Shown one piece after another: positions 17,806-25,463 of a DNA stretch of 64,000 bases (positions are counted from its first letter, which is position 1; each line of letters opens with the position of its first letter). Both the position numbers and the translations under genes were made by a program. The notes under the pieces were generated by a model. That model was not told the DNA's origin. It worked only from the letters and a program-made list of their open reading frames with translations, and did no database searches. Source of the stretch: Pseudomonas sp. PDM04 (GTDB taxonomy: Bacteria; Pseudomonadota; Gammaproteobacteria; Pseudomonadales; Pseudomonadaceae); assembly GCF_014851765.1 (NCBI RefSeq), contig NZ_JACVAI010000001.1:186001-250000 (forward strand), in the 5' to 3' direction.

Positions 17806-18165
17806 TCACCCCCGCAGAATCATGAACACCTTGCGCACAGGCGTGAGATTTTCCCAGGTGCCCTTGAACCCTGCAGCGACCACGAACGTGGCGCCAGCCA
17901 TGAACTCCTGGCTGACGCCCTGGCTGTCGGTCAGCCGCACATGCCCTTCGAGCAGGTGGCAGAGCTCGTCGTAATCGCATTCGCAGCGCTCAAGGTGCTC
18001 GGGCGCTTCCCAGATACCGCCCGTGGCTTTCTTCTGCGGGTCGACAAAATGCCGCCAACTGCGGCTGCGATACGGCGTATCGACCAGCGCCGGGTCGCTG
18101 GTTTCCAGCTCGACCGCTGGCAAATCGGGGTTGGCGAAGTCGATGATGTGTTCAGGCTTGTTCAT
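17806..18165 (-). CDS. Small cupin protein (DUF861/EutQ-like), copy C
   Basis: A third small cupin of the same family as the two at 1343-2122: YDELCHLLEG core and a VFMILRG C-terminus, but more diverged and lacking the CTPG segment. ATG 18165 is preceded by AAGTGAG at good spacing; a GTG at 18177 is possible. It ends a two-gene unit with the amine-oxidase-like flavoprotein (17-base gap), matching the known pairing of such cupins with polyamine catabolism genes. Biochemical role unknown. Confidence 0.82.
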   Translation of the reverse strand: MNKPEHIIDFANPDLPAVELETSDPALVDTPYRSRSWRHFVDPQKKATGGIWEAPEHLERCECDYDELCHLLEGHVRLTDSQGVSQEFMAGATFVVAAGFKGTWENLTPVRKVFMILRG

Positions 18166-18182
18166 GGATGTGCTCACTTCAG

Positions 18183-19580
18183 TCAGGAATCAAAACCGAT
18201 GCCCAGCGCGTCAAAGCCCTTGAGCAGCCAGTCACGGTGCCCGGTGAGGTCTTCGCGGGCCAGCGAGCGCTGGGCCAATGACACGCCCGCGTAACGCAAG
18301 GGCTCGGGTGGAAACGGAAAAGGTGCGGTCGAGGTCATCGCCAGTTTGGTGCGTTCGGTCGGTTTGCCCTCGAGCAGATCAAGCAGGGTCAGCGCCGCGA
18401 AACGACTGGCCGATACCCCTTGCCCGGTGAACCCCTGTGCATAGGCCACGTGCCCGTTCGGTGAGGTGCCGCAAAACATCGTGGTGCGCGCCGAGGTGTC
18501 GATGATGCCGCCCCAGGCATGGGTAAACCTGACATCGGCCAATGCCGGAAACGCCGACTGGAACTGCCGGGCCAGGGTCGCGAAGCTGTCCGGACGTTGC
18601 GTCAGGGCCTCGTCACGGCGGCTGCCGAAATGGTAAATCGCGTCATACCCGCCCCAGAGAATGCGGTTGTCCTCGGTTTTGCGCAGGTAATGGAACTGAT
18701 TGCCGCTGTCGGCGATGCCGTAGCGCCCGACCCACCCGATGGCGCGCAACTGCGCGTCGTCGAGTGGCTGGGTCGCCAGGGCATAGTCATAAATCGGGAT
18801 GACCTTGGACTTCAGCGAGCCCAGCAATGGCGGCGCAATGTTGGTGGCAAGCGCGACCCTGGCCGCCTTGACCGTGCCCAGGCCGGTTTCCAGCACCTGG
18901 GCAATACCGTCCTGGCGCAAGGCGCTGACCGGGGAATGCTCGAACAACTGAACACCTTGCGCCAGGCACACCCGGCGTAGCTCGGCGACCATTTTCACCG
19001 GGTTGAGCAGCGCGTAGTTGGGCTCGAAAACACCCGCGACATAGTCAGGTGAGTCAAGGTACGACTTGAGTGCCTCGCCCTCCAGGTACTCGCAGGCAAT
19101 CCCGAAACGCGCGTAGTTACGCTGCATCGAGCGCAACCCTTCGACCTGCCAGGGCTGGTGGGCGACGTTGAGTTTTCCCTTGCGCTCGAAACTGACGTCC
19201 ATGGCGTAGTGCTGCAGATCCTGCTCGAAGGCATCCAGGTTTTCCCGGCCCAGGCGCACCAGCTGCTCGGCTTCCCCGGGCCAGCGTTTCAGCGCATTGG
19301 CCACCCCGTGGGAAATGCTCGGTGCGCAAAACCCACCGTTGCGCCCGCTGGCTTCGCCGCCGCACTGCCCGGCCTCCAGCACCACAATCGTCGCGTCGGG
19401 CGAGCGCTGACGCGCCAACAGCGCCGTCCACAAACCCAGGAACCCGCCGCCGACGATGGCGAGATCGCACGAGACATCGCCGGTCAGCCGCGGGGCGACG
19501 GGCGTGTCGACTCGCGCCTCCTGCCAGACAGGGTAAGGCCGGGCATCGGCCAGGGACTGGTTCGCGGCGTGAGGTGTCAT
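18183..19580 (-). CDS. FAD-dependent amine oxidase, DAO family (PuuB-like)
   Basis: A 465-residue flavoprotein of the D-amino-acid-oxidase family, similar to gamma-glutamylputrescine oxidase (PuuB/PauB). It would oxidise a primary or secondary amine to an aldehyde with FAD and oxygen. The dinucleotide motif IVGGGFLGLWTALLA lies near residue 43, EAGQCGGEASGRNGG follows, and the C-terminal FAD segment is AYAQGFTGQGVS. ATG 19580 has GGAG upstream and is preferred over ATG 19604, which has no ribosome site. It is divergent from the SnoaL-AraC regulator and heads a unit with cupin C. An aldehyde product would suit the aldehyde dehydrogenase at the left edge, though that gene is distant. Confidence 0.88.
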   Translation of the reverse strand: MTPHAANQSLADARPYPVWQEARVDTPVAPRLTGDVSCDLAIVGGGFLGLWTALLARQRSPDATIVVLEAGQCGGEASGRNGGFCAPSISHGVANALKRWPGEAEQLVRLGRENLDAFEQDLQHYAMDVSFERKGKLNVAHQPWQVEGLRSMQRNYARFGIACEYLEGEALKSYLDSPDYVAGVFEPNYALLNPVKMVAELRRVCLAQGVQLFEHSPVSALRQDGIAQVLETGLGTVKAARVALATNIAPPLLGSLKSKVIPIYDYALATQPLDDAQLRAIGWVGRYGIADSGNQFHYLRKTEDNRILWGGYDAIYHFGSRRDEALTQRPDSFATLARQFQSAFPALADVRFTHAWGGIIDTSARTTMFCGTSPNGHVAYAQGFTGQGVSASRFAALTLLDLLEGKPTERTKLAMTSTAPFPFPPEPLRYAGVSLAQRSLAREDLTGHRDWLLKGFDALGIGFDS

Positions 19581-19726
19581 GGGCGCATGCTCCAAAAAAT
19601 TCATGGGCTGACGCTAAAGCAATGGCCGGCGCTTTCACAGGTACGACGGCGCGACAAACCTCGCAGCGGACACGGGCGGAAAACCGGCGCTTCTGGAATA
19701 CTCTGGGCTTTGCCCTGATCCGCGCC

Positions 19727-20557
19727 ATGGAGTTCGTTGTGGAAGCACTTGATTTACCCACCACCGCTACCTTCGTGACAGACCCTGCCAGCGTGCAGAC
19801 CCACGAGGTCGCCGTGCGTTATCACCAGGCCTGGAAGCGCCGTGACCTCGATGGCGTGATGGCGCTGTATCACCCCAGTGTCGAATACAACGACTTCCTG
19901 CAGAACCGCACCCTGGACTACGCGCAACTGCGCGACTACCTCGGCGCCAGCATGCCGCTGGGATCGCAGGAGTTGCAGACCTACACCGACCGCCTGCGCA
20001 TCGATGGCGATACCGCCTTCCTGCAATACCGGGTCACGCTCAATGGCAGCGACGGGCTGGTTTCATTCCGCACGGTGGAAGCGCTGTCGATCAGGGACGG
20101 GCTGATTGTCAAAGTCAACGAACACGCGGTCCTGGTCAGCCAGGCGCTTTCGGTGACCCGCCCGGCCTACAGCGCCGGCGCGGTCAGTCGCCTGGGCTTG
20201 TCGGCCCGGCAGATCGGGGCGCTGGCCAATGACTTGCAGCAGTACTTCGAACAGTCCAAGCCCTTTCTCGATCCCCGGCTGGACCTGTCCCATGTGGCTG
20301 CATCGACGGGTTACACGCGCAACCAGATTTCGTTTTTCCTCAATCAGGTTCGCGGCCAGACGTTTTATGCCCTGCTCAATCAGCTGCGCCTGGACGAGGC
20401 ACTTGAACGGCTGAATGCCCAGGGAGCGGCGGCGCGGATCGAGGAGATTGCCAGCGCGGCCGGGTTCAACTCGTTGTCGACGTTTTATCGGTGTTTCAAG
20501 GAAAGGACCGGGTGTTCGCCGAAGGGTTACCTGCAATCCAACACCCCCCCGCTGTAG
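19727..20557 (+). CDS. SnoaL/NTF2-like domain fused to AraC-type DNA-binding domain
   Basis: A 276-residue regulator. Residues about 22-130 form a SnoaL/NTF2-like fold (HEVAVRYHQAWKRRDLDGV and EYNDFLQNRTLDYAQLRDYL). Residues about 175-272 form an AraC-type double HTH (LDLSHVAASTGYTRNQIS and IEEIASAAGFNSLSTFYRCF). SnoaL folds bind small organic molecules, so it probably acts as the effector domain. It is divergent from the amine oxidase/cupin pair, its likely target. ATG 19727 is chosen because upstream sequence in frame is antisense to the oxidase gene. Confidence 0.85.
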   Translation: MEFVVEALDLPTTATFVTDPASVQTHEVAVRYHQAWKRRDLDGVMALYHPSVEYNDFLQNRTLDYAQLRDYLGASMPLGSQELQTYTDRLRIDGDTAFLQYRVTLNGSDGLVSFRTVEALSIRDGLIVKVNEHAVLVSQALSVTRPAYSAGAVSRLGLSARQIGALANDLQQYFEQSKPFLDPRLDLSHVAASTGYTRNQISFFLNQVRGQTFYALLNQLRLDEALERLNAQGAAARIEEIASAAGFNSLSTFYRCFKERTGCSPKGYLQSNTPPL

Positions 20558-20779
20558 GAGCGAGGTCCGGACAACGCCGGTAGCCGGACCGCCAGAGCGT
20601 CGTCATCGAATGCCATCGCCAGCAGGCTCGCTCCCACGGGGGTCATGCATCGCGCCTACACTCTCTTCGTCCTCAACTAAAATGACACCTGGAGCCAAGG
20701 CCGGCTCCTTCGCCCGTTCGCCTGTCGGACGCAAGGCACATTCCTATTACGGGTTACCAGGGAGGCAAGAACGACCGCT
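20558..20779. other. Intergenic region with a REP element
   Basis: Contains a REP-type palindrome around 20613-20640 (CCAGCAGGCTCGCTCCCACG) after the AraC-type gene. The rest is the leader of the histidine kinase gene. Nothing else recognised. Confidence 0.6.
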
Positions 20780-21859
20780 ATGCGACTGTCTGATTTCATT
20801 CTCACGCACATGCAACAGATTTTATTGGCAAGGGAGACGTACACCGGGACGATCGACACACCTGGGCCGGCAATGGACGCCAAAGGCCTGAACAACCATG
20901 CGCAGTTCATTCTGGAAACGGTTGCCCGCGACATGCGCAGTGCCCGGCCCGAGGGCGATTCGCCGGCCAGGGCTCAGGCAAGCACACGTCTGATGGCAGG
21001 GTTCACCCTGGACCAGATGGTCCTGGAGTACCGGGCCTTGCGCGCCAGCGTGCTGCGGCTCTGGCTCGCGGACGCCCCCTTCGTCGACGGTTCCCAGGTC
21101 GATGACATGATTGGTTTCAACGAAGCGATCGATCAGGTGCTCGTGGAATCCATTGCGACGTATGGGCAAGCCGTGGAATCGACACGCAAGAACGTGCTGG
21201 GCGTTCTCGGGCATGACCTGCGCTCCCCGTTGGGCGCGGTGATGATGGCGAGCGACCTGCTGCGCCAGCACGAAAACCTGTCCGAGCGCGGACTTCAGCT
21301 GGCAACACAGATAAGCACGAGCGTGCGGCGAGCCAACCTGATGGTCAATGACTTGCTCGACCTGGCGCGGGTCAACCTGGGGACGGGAATACCCGTGAAG
21401 CGCGAAGCCTGCGAGCTGAACGCGCTGTGCACATCGGTCATCGAGGAGCTGCGCACCGGGTTTGCGCAGGTACGGATTGTGTTGCATGCCAGCGAGCGCG
21501 TCACCGGCCACTTCGATCCGTTGCGCATGGAGCAGGTGTTCACCAACCTGATTGCCAACGCGATTCGCCATGGCGATCCGCAGCAACCGATCCACGTGAC
21601 ACTCGCCCGCCAAGGCGACCGAGCATTGTTCAGCGTGCACAATCGCGGCGAACTCATTCCGGCCCATCTCATGCCCTGCCTGTTCAATCCCCAGGGCCGC
21701 TACTCCAGCTATGCCAGCGACGAAAAGGGCTCATCCGCCGGGCTGGGCCTGGGCTTGTTCATCGCCGCGCAAATCGTCGAAGGCCACGGCGGCAGCATCG
21801 AAGTGGCGTCGACGCTCGATCAGGGCACGACCTTCACGGTGCTGCTGCCCTCGGCCTGA
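20780..21859 (+). CDS. Orphan sensor histidine kinase with RsbRD-like N-terminal domain
   Basis: A 359-residue soluble histidine kinase without membrane helices. Residues 1-130 resemble the RsbRD_N-type helical domain (sensor/adaptor in stress modules). The HisKA box VLGVLGHDLRSPLG carries the phospho-accepting His near residue 147. The ATPase domain has the N box (QVFTNLIANAIRHG) and G box (GLGLGLFIAAQIVEGHGG). No response regulator gene is adjacent, so its partner is elsewhere. The 3' end overlaps the convergent YbdK-type gene by 40 bases. The input signal cannot be inferred. Confidence 0.85.
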   Translation: MRLSDFILTHMQQILLARETYTGTIDTPGPAMDAKGLNNHAQFILETVARDMRSARPEGDSPARAQASTRLMAGFTLDQMVLEYRALRASVLRLWLADAPFVDGSQVDDMIGFNEAIDQVLVESIATYGQAVESTRKNVLGVLGHDLRSPLGAVMMASDLLRQHENLSERGLQLATQISTSVRRANLMVNDLLDLARVNLGTGIPVKREACELNALCTSVIEELRTGFAQVRIVLHASERVTGHFDPLRMEQVFTNLIANAIRHGDPQQPIHVTLARQGDRALFSVHNRGELIPAHLMPCLFNPQGRYSSYASDEKGSSAGLGLGLFIAAQIVEGHGGSIEVASTLDQGTTFTVLLPSA

Positions 21860-22998
21860 GCCGTACGCGGGCGATGGCCCTGGGCGGTTTCCGTCAGCAG
21901 ATGATCGACCACCTGCGAAAGCGCAAGATCGGTGGTGTGGCCGCTGCTGATGGAGGCTTCATAAACGCCGCGCTGCCGTTCTGCGCTGCTGCCTTCGCAG
22001 GCAATCTGCCGCAGCTCGGCAAACACGCCCTCCACGCCCAGTGCTCGCGCGGTTTCCCCCAGCGTCTGCTCTGCCATGGACAGCCATTGCCCAAGGGTCA
22101 CCGGTGCGTCGAAACCCTCGACGAGGAACGCTGCGTTGATGCCCGACCGTTTCGCCCTCCAGCGATTCTCCATCACTCGCCATCTTGATTTCGCCGAGTA
22201 ATCCGCGCCCGGGCGAGGTTGCGCGATGGCATGGGCGACCATCACGCGGAACAGTGAAGCCAGACTCAGCGCGTCCCCCAGGCGCGGACAGGCGTCGGTC
22301 ATGCGTAACTCCAGCGTCGGATAGCCGGCCGAGGGACGCACGCCCCACCAGCAGCCACCGGCGTCTTTCAGGGTGCCATTGGCGATGAGAAAGGCGACGT
22401 AGGCGTCGTAGTCATGCTGATCTTCCAGGTACTCCGGCACGCCCATGCGCGGCCATTCATCACAGGCGGTCTGCCGATAACTGGCGAACCCACTGTCATC
22501 GCCCTGCCAAAAGGGCGAGGAACTGCTCAACGCCAGCAGCAGCGGTGTCCAGGGCAGCACCTCGTTCATGACGTGAATGCGGTCCCGGTCACCCGGAATT
22601 TCAACGTGCACGTGCAGGCCCGAGAGCAGGCTGCGTCGGGCAACCTGCTGGTAATCGTTGAACAGTTGCTGGAAATGCGCCTGGGTCGTGGCCCGTTGCA
22701 GGTGCCAATCCCCCAGGGGATGGCTGCCGGCGCTCAGCAATCCCAGGCCGAAGGGCTGCAACGCCTGCCGCAGGGCGCCGCGGGCGTTGGCGAAATACTC
22801 TGCGGCCTGCGACAGGCGGGTGAAAACAGGCGAAGCCACTTCGATCTGCGCCTGGAACATCTCGTAGGCGAAGCCATGGCCAACTGCAGCCTTGCACGCA
22901 TCGCTCACAGCCCGAGGCACTTCGCCTGGCATCCGCTGGGTGGCCAGGTCCGTAATGAAATACTCTTCTTCGATGCCGAACCTCAGTTGCTCGCTCAT
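21820..22998 (-). CDS. YbdK-type carboxylate-amine ligase (glutamate-cysteine ligase 2 family)
   Basis: An ATP-dependent carboxylate-amine ligase homologue (392 aa) of the YbdK/COG2170 family, a fold shared with glutamate-cysteine ligase. The N-terminus RFGIEEEYFITD is the family hallmark; GLHVHVEIP and ELRMTDACPRLGDA are also conserved. Family members have weak gamma-glutamylcysteine synthetase activity in vitro, with the natural substrates unclear. It follows the 92-residue protein after 15 bases and they probably form one unit. Its last 13 codons overlap the convergent histidine kinase gene. Confidence 0.88.
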   Translation of the reverse strand: MSEQLRFGIEEEYFITDLATQRMPGEVPRAVSDACKAAVGHGFAYEMFQAQIEVASPVFTRLSQAAEYFANARGALRQALQPFGLGLLSAGSHPLGDWHLQRATTQAHFQQLFNDYQQVARRSLLSGLHVHVEIPGDRDRIHVMNEVLPWTPLLLALSSSSPFWQGDDSGFASYRQTACDEWPRMGVPEYLEDQHDYDAYVAFLIANGTLKDAGGCWWGVRPSAGYPTLELRMTDACPRLGDALSLASLFRVMVAHAIAQPRPGADYSAKSRWRVMENRWRAKRSGINAAFLVEGFDAPVTLGQWLSMAEQTLGETARALGVEGVFAELRQIACEGSSAERQRGVYEASISSGHTTDLALSQVVDHLLTETAQGHRPRTAQAEGSSTVKVVP

Positions 22999-23013
22999 GG
23001 CGGCCCCGGTGTG

Positions 23014-23292
23014 CTAAGCGAGGTTCGGGATGCAGGGCCGTGCCGGGTGGTAATCCTCCCCCGCGACCGCCCGCAGATAAGCCTGGTCTGCGCGGACACG
23101 CAGTTCCCGCCACTCCGGCCAATCGACAAGACCGACGCGATCCATCTCGTCCGCCTGGCGAAGCAGCTCCTCATGGTAGGCGTCCGGGCAGTGCCTGCGC
23201 AGCGTGCCGTCGTCGAGCGCACGATGCCAGGCGTCCAGGGCACAGAGTCGCTGCTGTTGCAGGGGCGTCAACGGGTGGTTGAAAGAGGTCAT
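23014..23292 (-). CDS. Small protein of unknown function (92 aa)
   Basis: A 92-residue Arg/His/Asp-rich soluble protein (starts MTSFNHPLTPLQQQRLC) with no recognised domain. It appears real because it ends 15 bases before the YbdK-type ligase, has normal codon use and lies in an otherwise empty interval. Predicted mainly helical. Possibly a partner of the ligase. Confidence 0.55.
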   Translation of the reverse strand: MTSFNHPLTPLQQQRLCALDAWHRALDDGTLRRHCPDAYHEELLRQADEMDRVGLVDWPEWRELRVRADQAYLRAVAGEDYHPARPCIPNLA

Positions 23293-23369
23293 GGCGGCAT
23301 CAATCCGGGGATGTTTTGGTATGGAACATCCGGGATGCCGCCAGGTTCAGGGAAACTGACGAGTGTGTT

Positions 23370-23465
23370 GTTTGCGCAGGCCTGATCGCCGGCAAGCCCG
23401 CTCCCCACGGCAGTCCAGCATTCAAAAATCCACAGCGCGAGCGAGCCGGCTCGCGATGGCTACCG
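23370..23465. repeat. REP-type palindromes
   Basis: Two degenerate REP-type segments, around 23386-23405 (CCGGCAAGCCCGCTCC) and 23438-23458 (GCGAGCGAGCCGGCTCGCGA), in the gap between the small protein and the methyltransferase. Confidence 0.6.
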
Positions 23466-23470
23466 GGCAG

Positions 23471-24403
23471 TCAACCAGATCCGTCAGGTGCCACCCCCTT
23501 TTGTGACGGCAGCAGGTGCAAATGCAACTGCGCGATGTGTTCAGGCCCGATACCGCAGCAGCCGCCGACGATGTTGGCGCCAGCGGCGACCCAGGCACTG
23601 GACCAGTGCAGGTAGGATTCCGGGGTCAGGTCGGCACGGATCTCCAGCAAGGTGCTATTGGCCTTGGCCTCGGTGCTGACGGGAGGAAACGCGTTGGCGT
23701 AAACCCCCAGTTCGATGGCTTGGCCAAGACGCTGAATCACCGCTTGCGCCTCGACCAGTGCCGCCGCCATGACTTCCGGCTGGCTGCAGTTGAACAACAC
23801 CACGGCGGCCCCCAGTTCGGCGGCGACCTCCACGGCATCGGCCACCGCTTCGCCGGAGCGCAGGCGCGGTGCGCCATCGGCTTGATCCAGCAGCGTAAAG
23901 GACAACCACAGGGGTTTCGGTTCAGAACCCAGGGCTTCGCTGACCGCGCGTACTTCGGCAATGGAGCTTTGGGTTTCCGCCAGCCAGACATCGACCTGGT
24001 CGCGCAACCCGGCAATCAGTTGCCGATGAATGTCGACGCTGCGCGAGTGATCGAACAAATCCGGCCGATACGAGCCCAGGGCCGGCGGCAACGAACCGGC
24101 CACCGTGACCGGCTCGGCATTTTCGCCAGCGGCCTGGCGAGCCAGGCGCCCGGCCCTTTCAGCCAGGGTTCGGCCGTGCTCGGCAAAGCGTTCCTCACCA
24201 ATGTGAAACGGCACCACCGCGTAGCTGTTGGTGGTGATGATCCGGGCCCCGGCCGCGATGAATGAGCGGTGAGCCTGCAGCACGGACTCCGGCGATTCGA
24301 TCAACGCCAGCGCCGACCATTCCGGTTGACGGAAAGGGGCGCCGATGCGCTGCAACTCCCGCCCCATGCCGCCATCGAGCAAACGTAGGTTCGATGCACT
24401 CAT
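23471..24403 (-). CDS. Homocysteine S-methyltransferase family protein (MmuM-like)
   Basis: A 310-residue zinc-dependent methyltransferase that should move a methyl group from a sulfonium or betaine donor to homocysteine, giving methionine. Zinc-ligand cysteines are Cys206 (FNCSQPE) and Cys282/Cys283 (GGCCGIGPEHI). The N-terminal LLDGGMGREL and the ITTNSYAV segment are typical. ATG 24403 overlaps the stop of the binding-protein gene by one base (TGATG), so it is translationally coupled to a betaine-type importer. That supports use of an imported methylated donor such as S-methylmethionine, dimethylsulfonioacetate or glycine betaine. The exact donor is unknown. Confidence 0.85.
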   Translation of the reverse strand: MSASNLRLLDGGMGRELQRIGAPFRQPEWSALALIESPESVLQAHRSFIAAGARIITTNSYAVVPFHIGEERFAEHGRTLAERAGRLARQAAGENAEPVTVAGSLPPALGSYRPDLFDHSRSVDIHRQLIAGLRDQVDVWLAETQSSIAEVRAVSEALGSEPKPLWLSFTLLDQADGAPRLRSGEAVADAVEVAAELGAAVVLFNCSQPEVMAAALVEAQAVIQRLGQAIELGVYANAFPPVSTEAKANSTLLEIRADLTPESYLHWSSAWVAAGANIVGGCCGIGPEHIAQLHLHLLPSQKGVAPDGSG

Positions 24404-25449
24404 CAGTTGGCGCTCACCTTCTGCGCCGGACCGGCCAGCCACTGATCGACGATCGCAGGGTTCGCCTTGACCCAGGCCTTGGCCGCTACATCGGCCGGCT
24501 GCTTTTCCTTCTCGATCTTCAGGATCAGGTCATTGAGTTGCGAGGGCTCGATGGCGACGTTTTGCAGAAACTCGGCAATCTTCGGTGCCCGCTTTTGCAG
24601 GGCGACAGAGGACAGCACGTAGACCTTGGCATCCGGGAATGCGCAGGTGATCTGGCTCTTGTTCAGCCAGTCCGGATCCACCGTCGGGCTGATGAACTTC
24701 CAGCAGCCATCGGCCTTGTACAGCGGATCGCCTTTCTTGTTGTCCTGGGCATAACCGTCGAAGGCCGGCTCTTCCAGGCGACGCAGGTCGAAGGCGGAGA
24801 AGATCCAGTCCGGGGTGTAGGCATAGAACACCACGCCGCGCTGGGCCTTGTAGGCCGCTGCCAGTTTCGAATAGGTCACCGAAGCCTCGGTGGAAATCGA
24901 CTCGAATTTATCGGCGAACTGGTAATCCTTGGCCTTGATTTGACCGATGTAGGTCGACTCCCAACCCGCCGGCCCCACCAGCAACTGAGCCTTGCCACCG
25001 CCCAGGGGTTCGAAGAGCTTGGCCACTTCCGGCTTCTTCAGGTCATACACGGATTTGACCCCGTATTTGTCCTGCAAATAGCCGGGGATGTAGAAGCCTT
25101 GCTCCCCCACATAGGGCTGCTTGTTCGGCACCAGCGAGCGGGTGCCGCCGGTGACATACTTGGCCCACGCCGCGGATTGGTTGGGCAGCCAGATGTCGGT
25201 CAGCACGTCGACCGAACCGTCGCCTTTGGACGCCGCACTGAACAGCACCGGGACATCCCCGGCCAGGTAGGAAACGTCGGCATCCAGACGGGTTTGCAGC
25301 ACTTCTCCGAGGATGTGCTGGATGGCGATGGCCCCGGTCCAGTTCTGTTCGCCGATGACGATCTTGTCCTTGGCCATGGCCGTGGCGGAACCGATCAGGG
25401 AAGCCAGCAATGCCGCCGTGCCAAGGGTGCGCGATAGGGGTGTCTTCAC
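24403..25449 (-). CDS. Glycine-betaine-type periplasmic binding protein (ProX/OpuAC-like)
   Basis: Binding protein of about 348 residues with an OpuAC domain. The signal peptide (KTPLSRTLGTAALLASLIGS, cleavage near AMA-KD) is followed by IVIGEQNWTGAIAIQHILGE. The aromatic residues in NWTG and SYLAGDVPVLF-type segments suit a quaternary-ammonium or sulfonium cage. The start is GTG 25449, 14 bases after the transporter stop. A long in-frame extension through the transporter gene is spurious. It serves the fused ATPase-permease upstream. Confidence 0.88.
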   Translation of the reverse strand: MKTPLSRTLGTAALLASLIGSATAMAKDKIVIGEQNWTGAIAIQHILGEVLQTRLDADVSYLAGDVPVLFSAASKGDGSVDVLTDIWLPNQSAAWAKYVTGGTRSLVPNKQPYVGEQGFYIPGYLQDKYGVKSVYDLKKPEVAKLFEPLGGGKAQLLVGPAGWESTYIGQIKAKDYQFADKFESISTEASVTYSKLAAAYKAQRGVVFYAYTPDWIFSAFDLRRLEEPAFDGYAQDNKKGDPLYKADGCWKFISPTVDPDWLNKSQITCAFPDAKVYVLSSVALQKRAPKIAEFLQNVAIEPSQLNDLILKIEKEKQPADVAAKAWVKANPAIVDQWLAGPAQKVSAN

Positions 25450-25463
25450 GATAAATCTCACTG

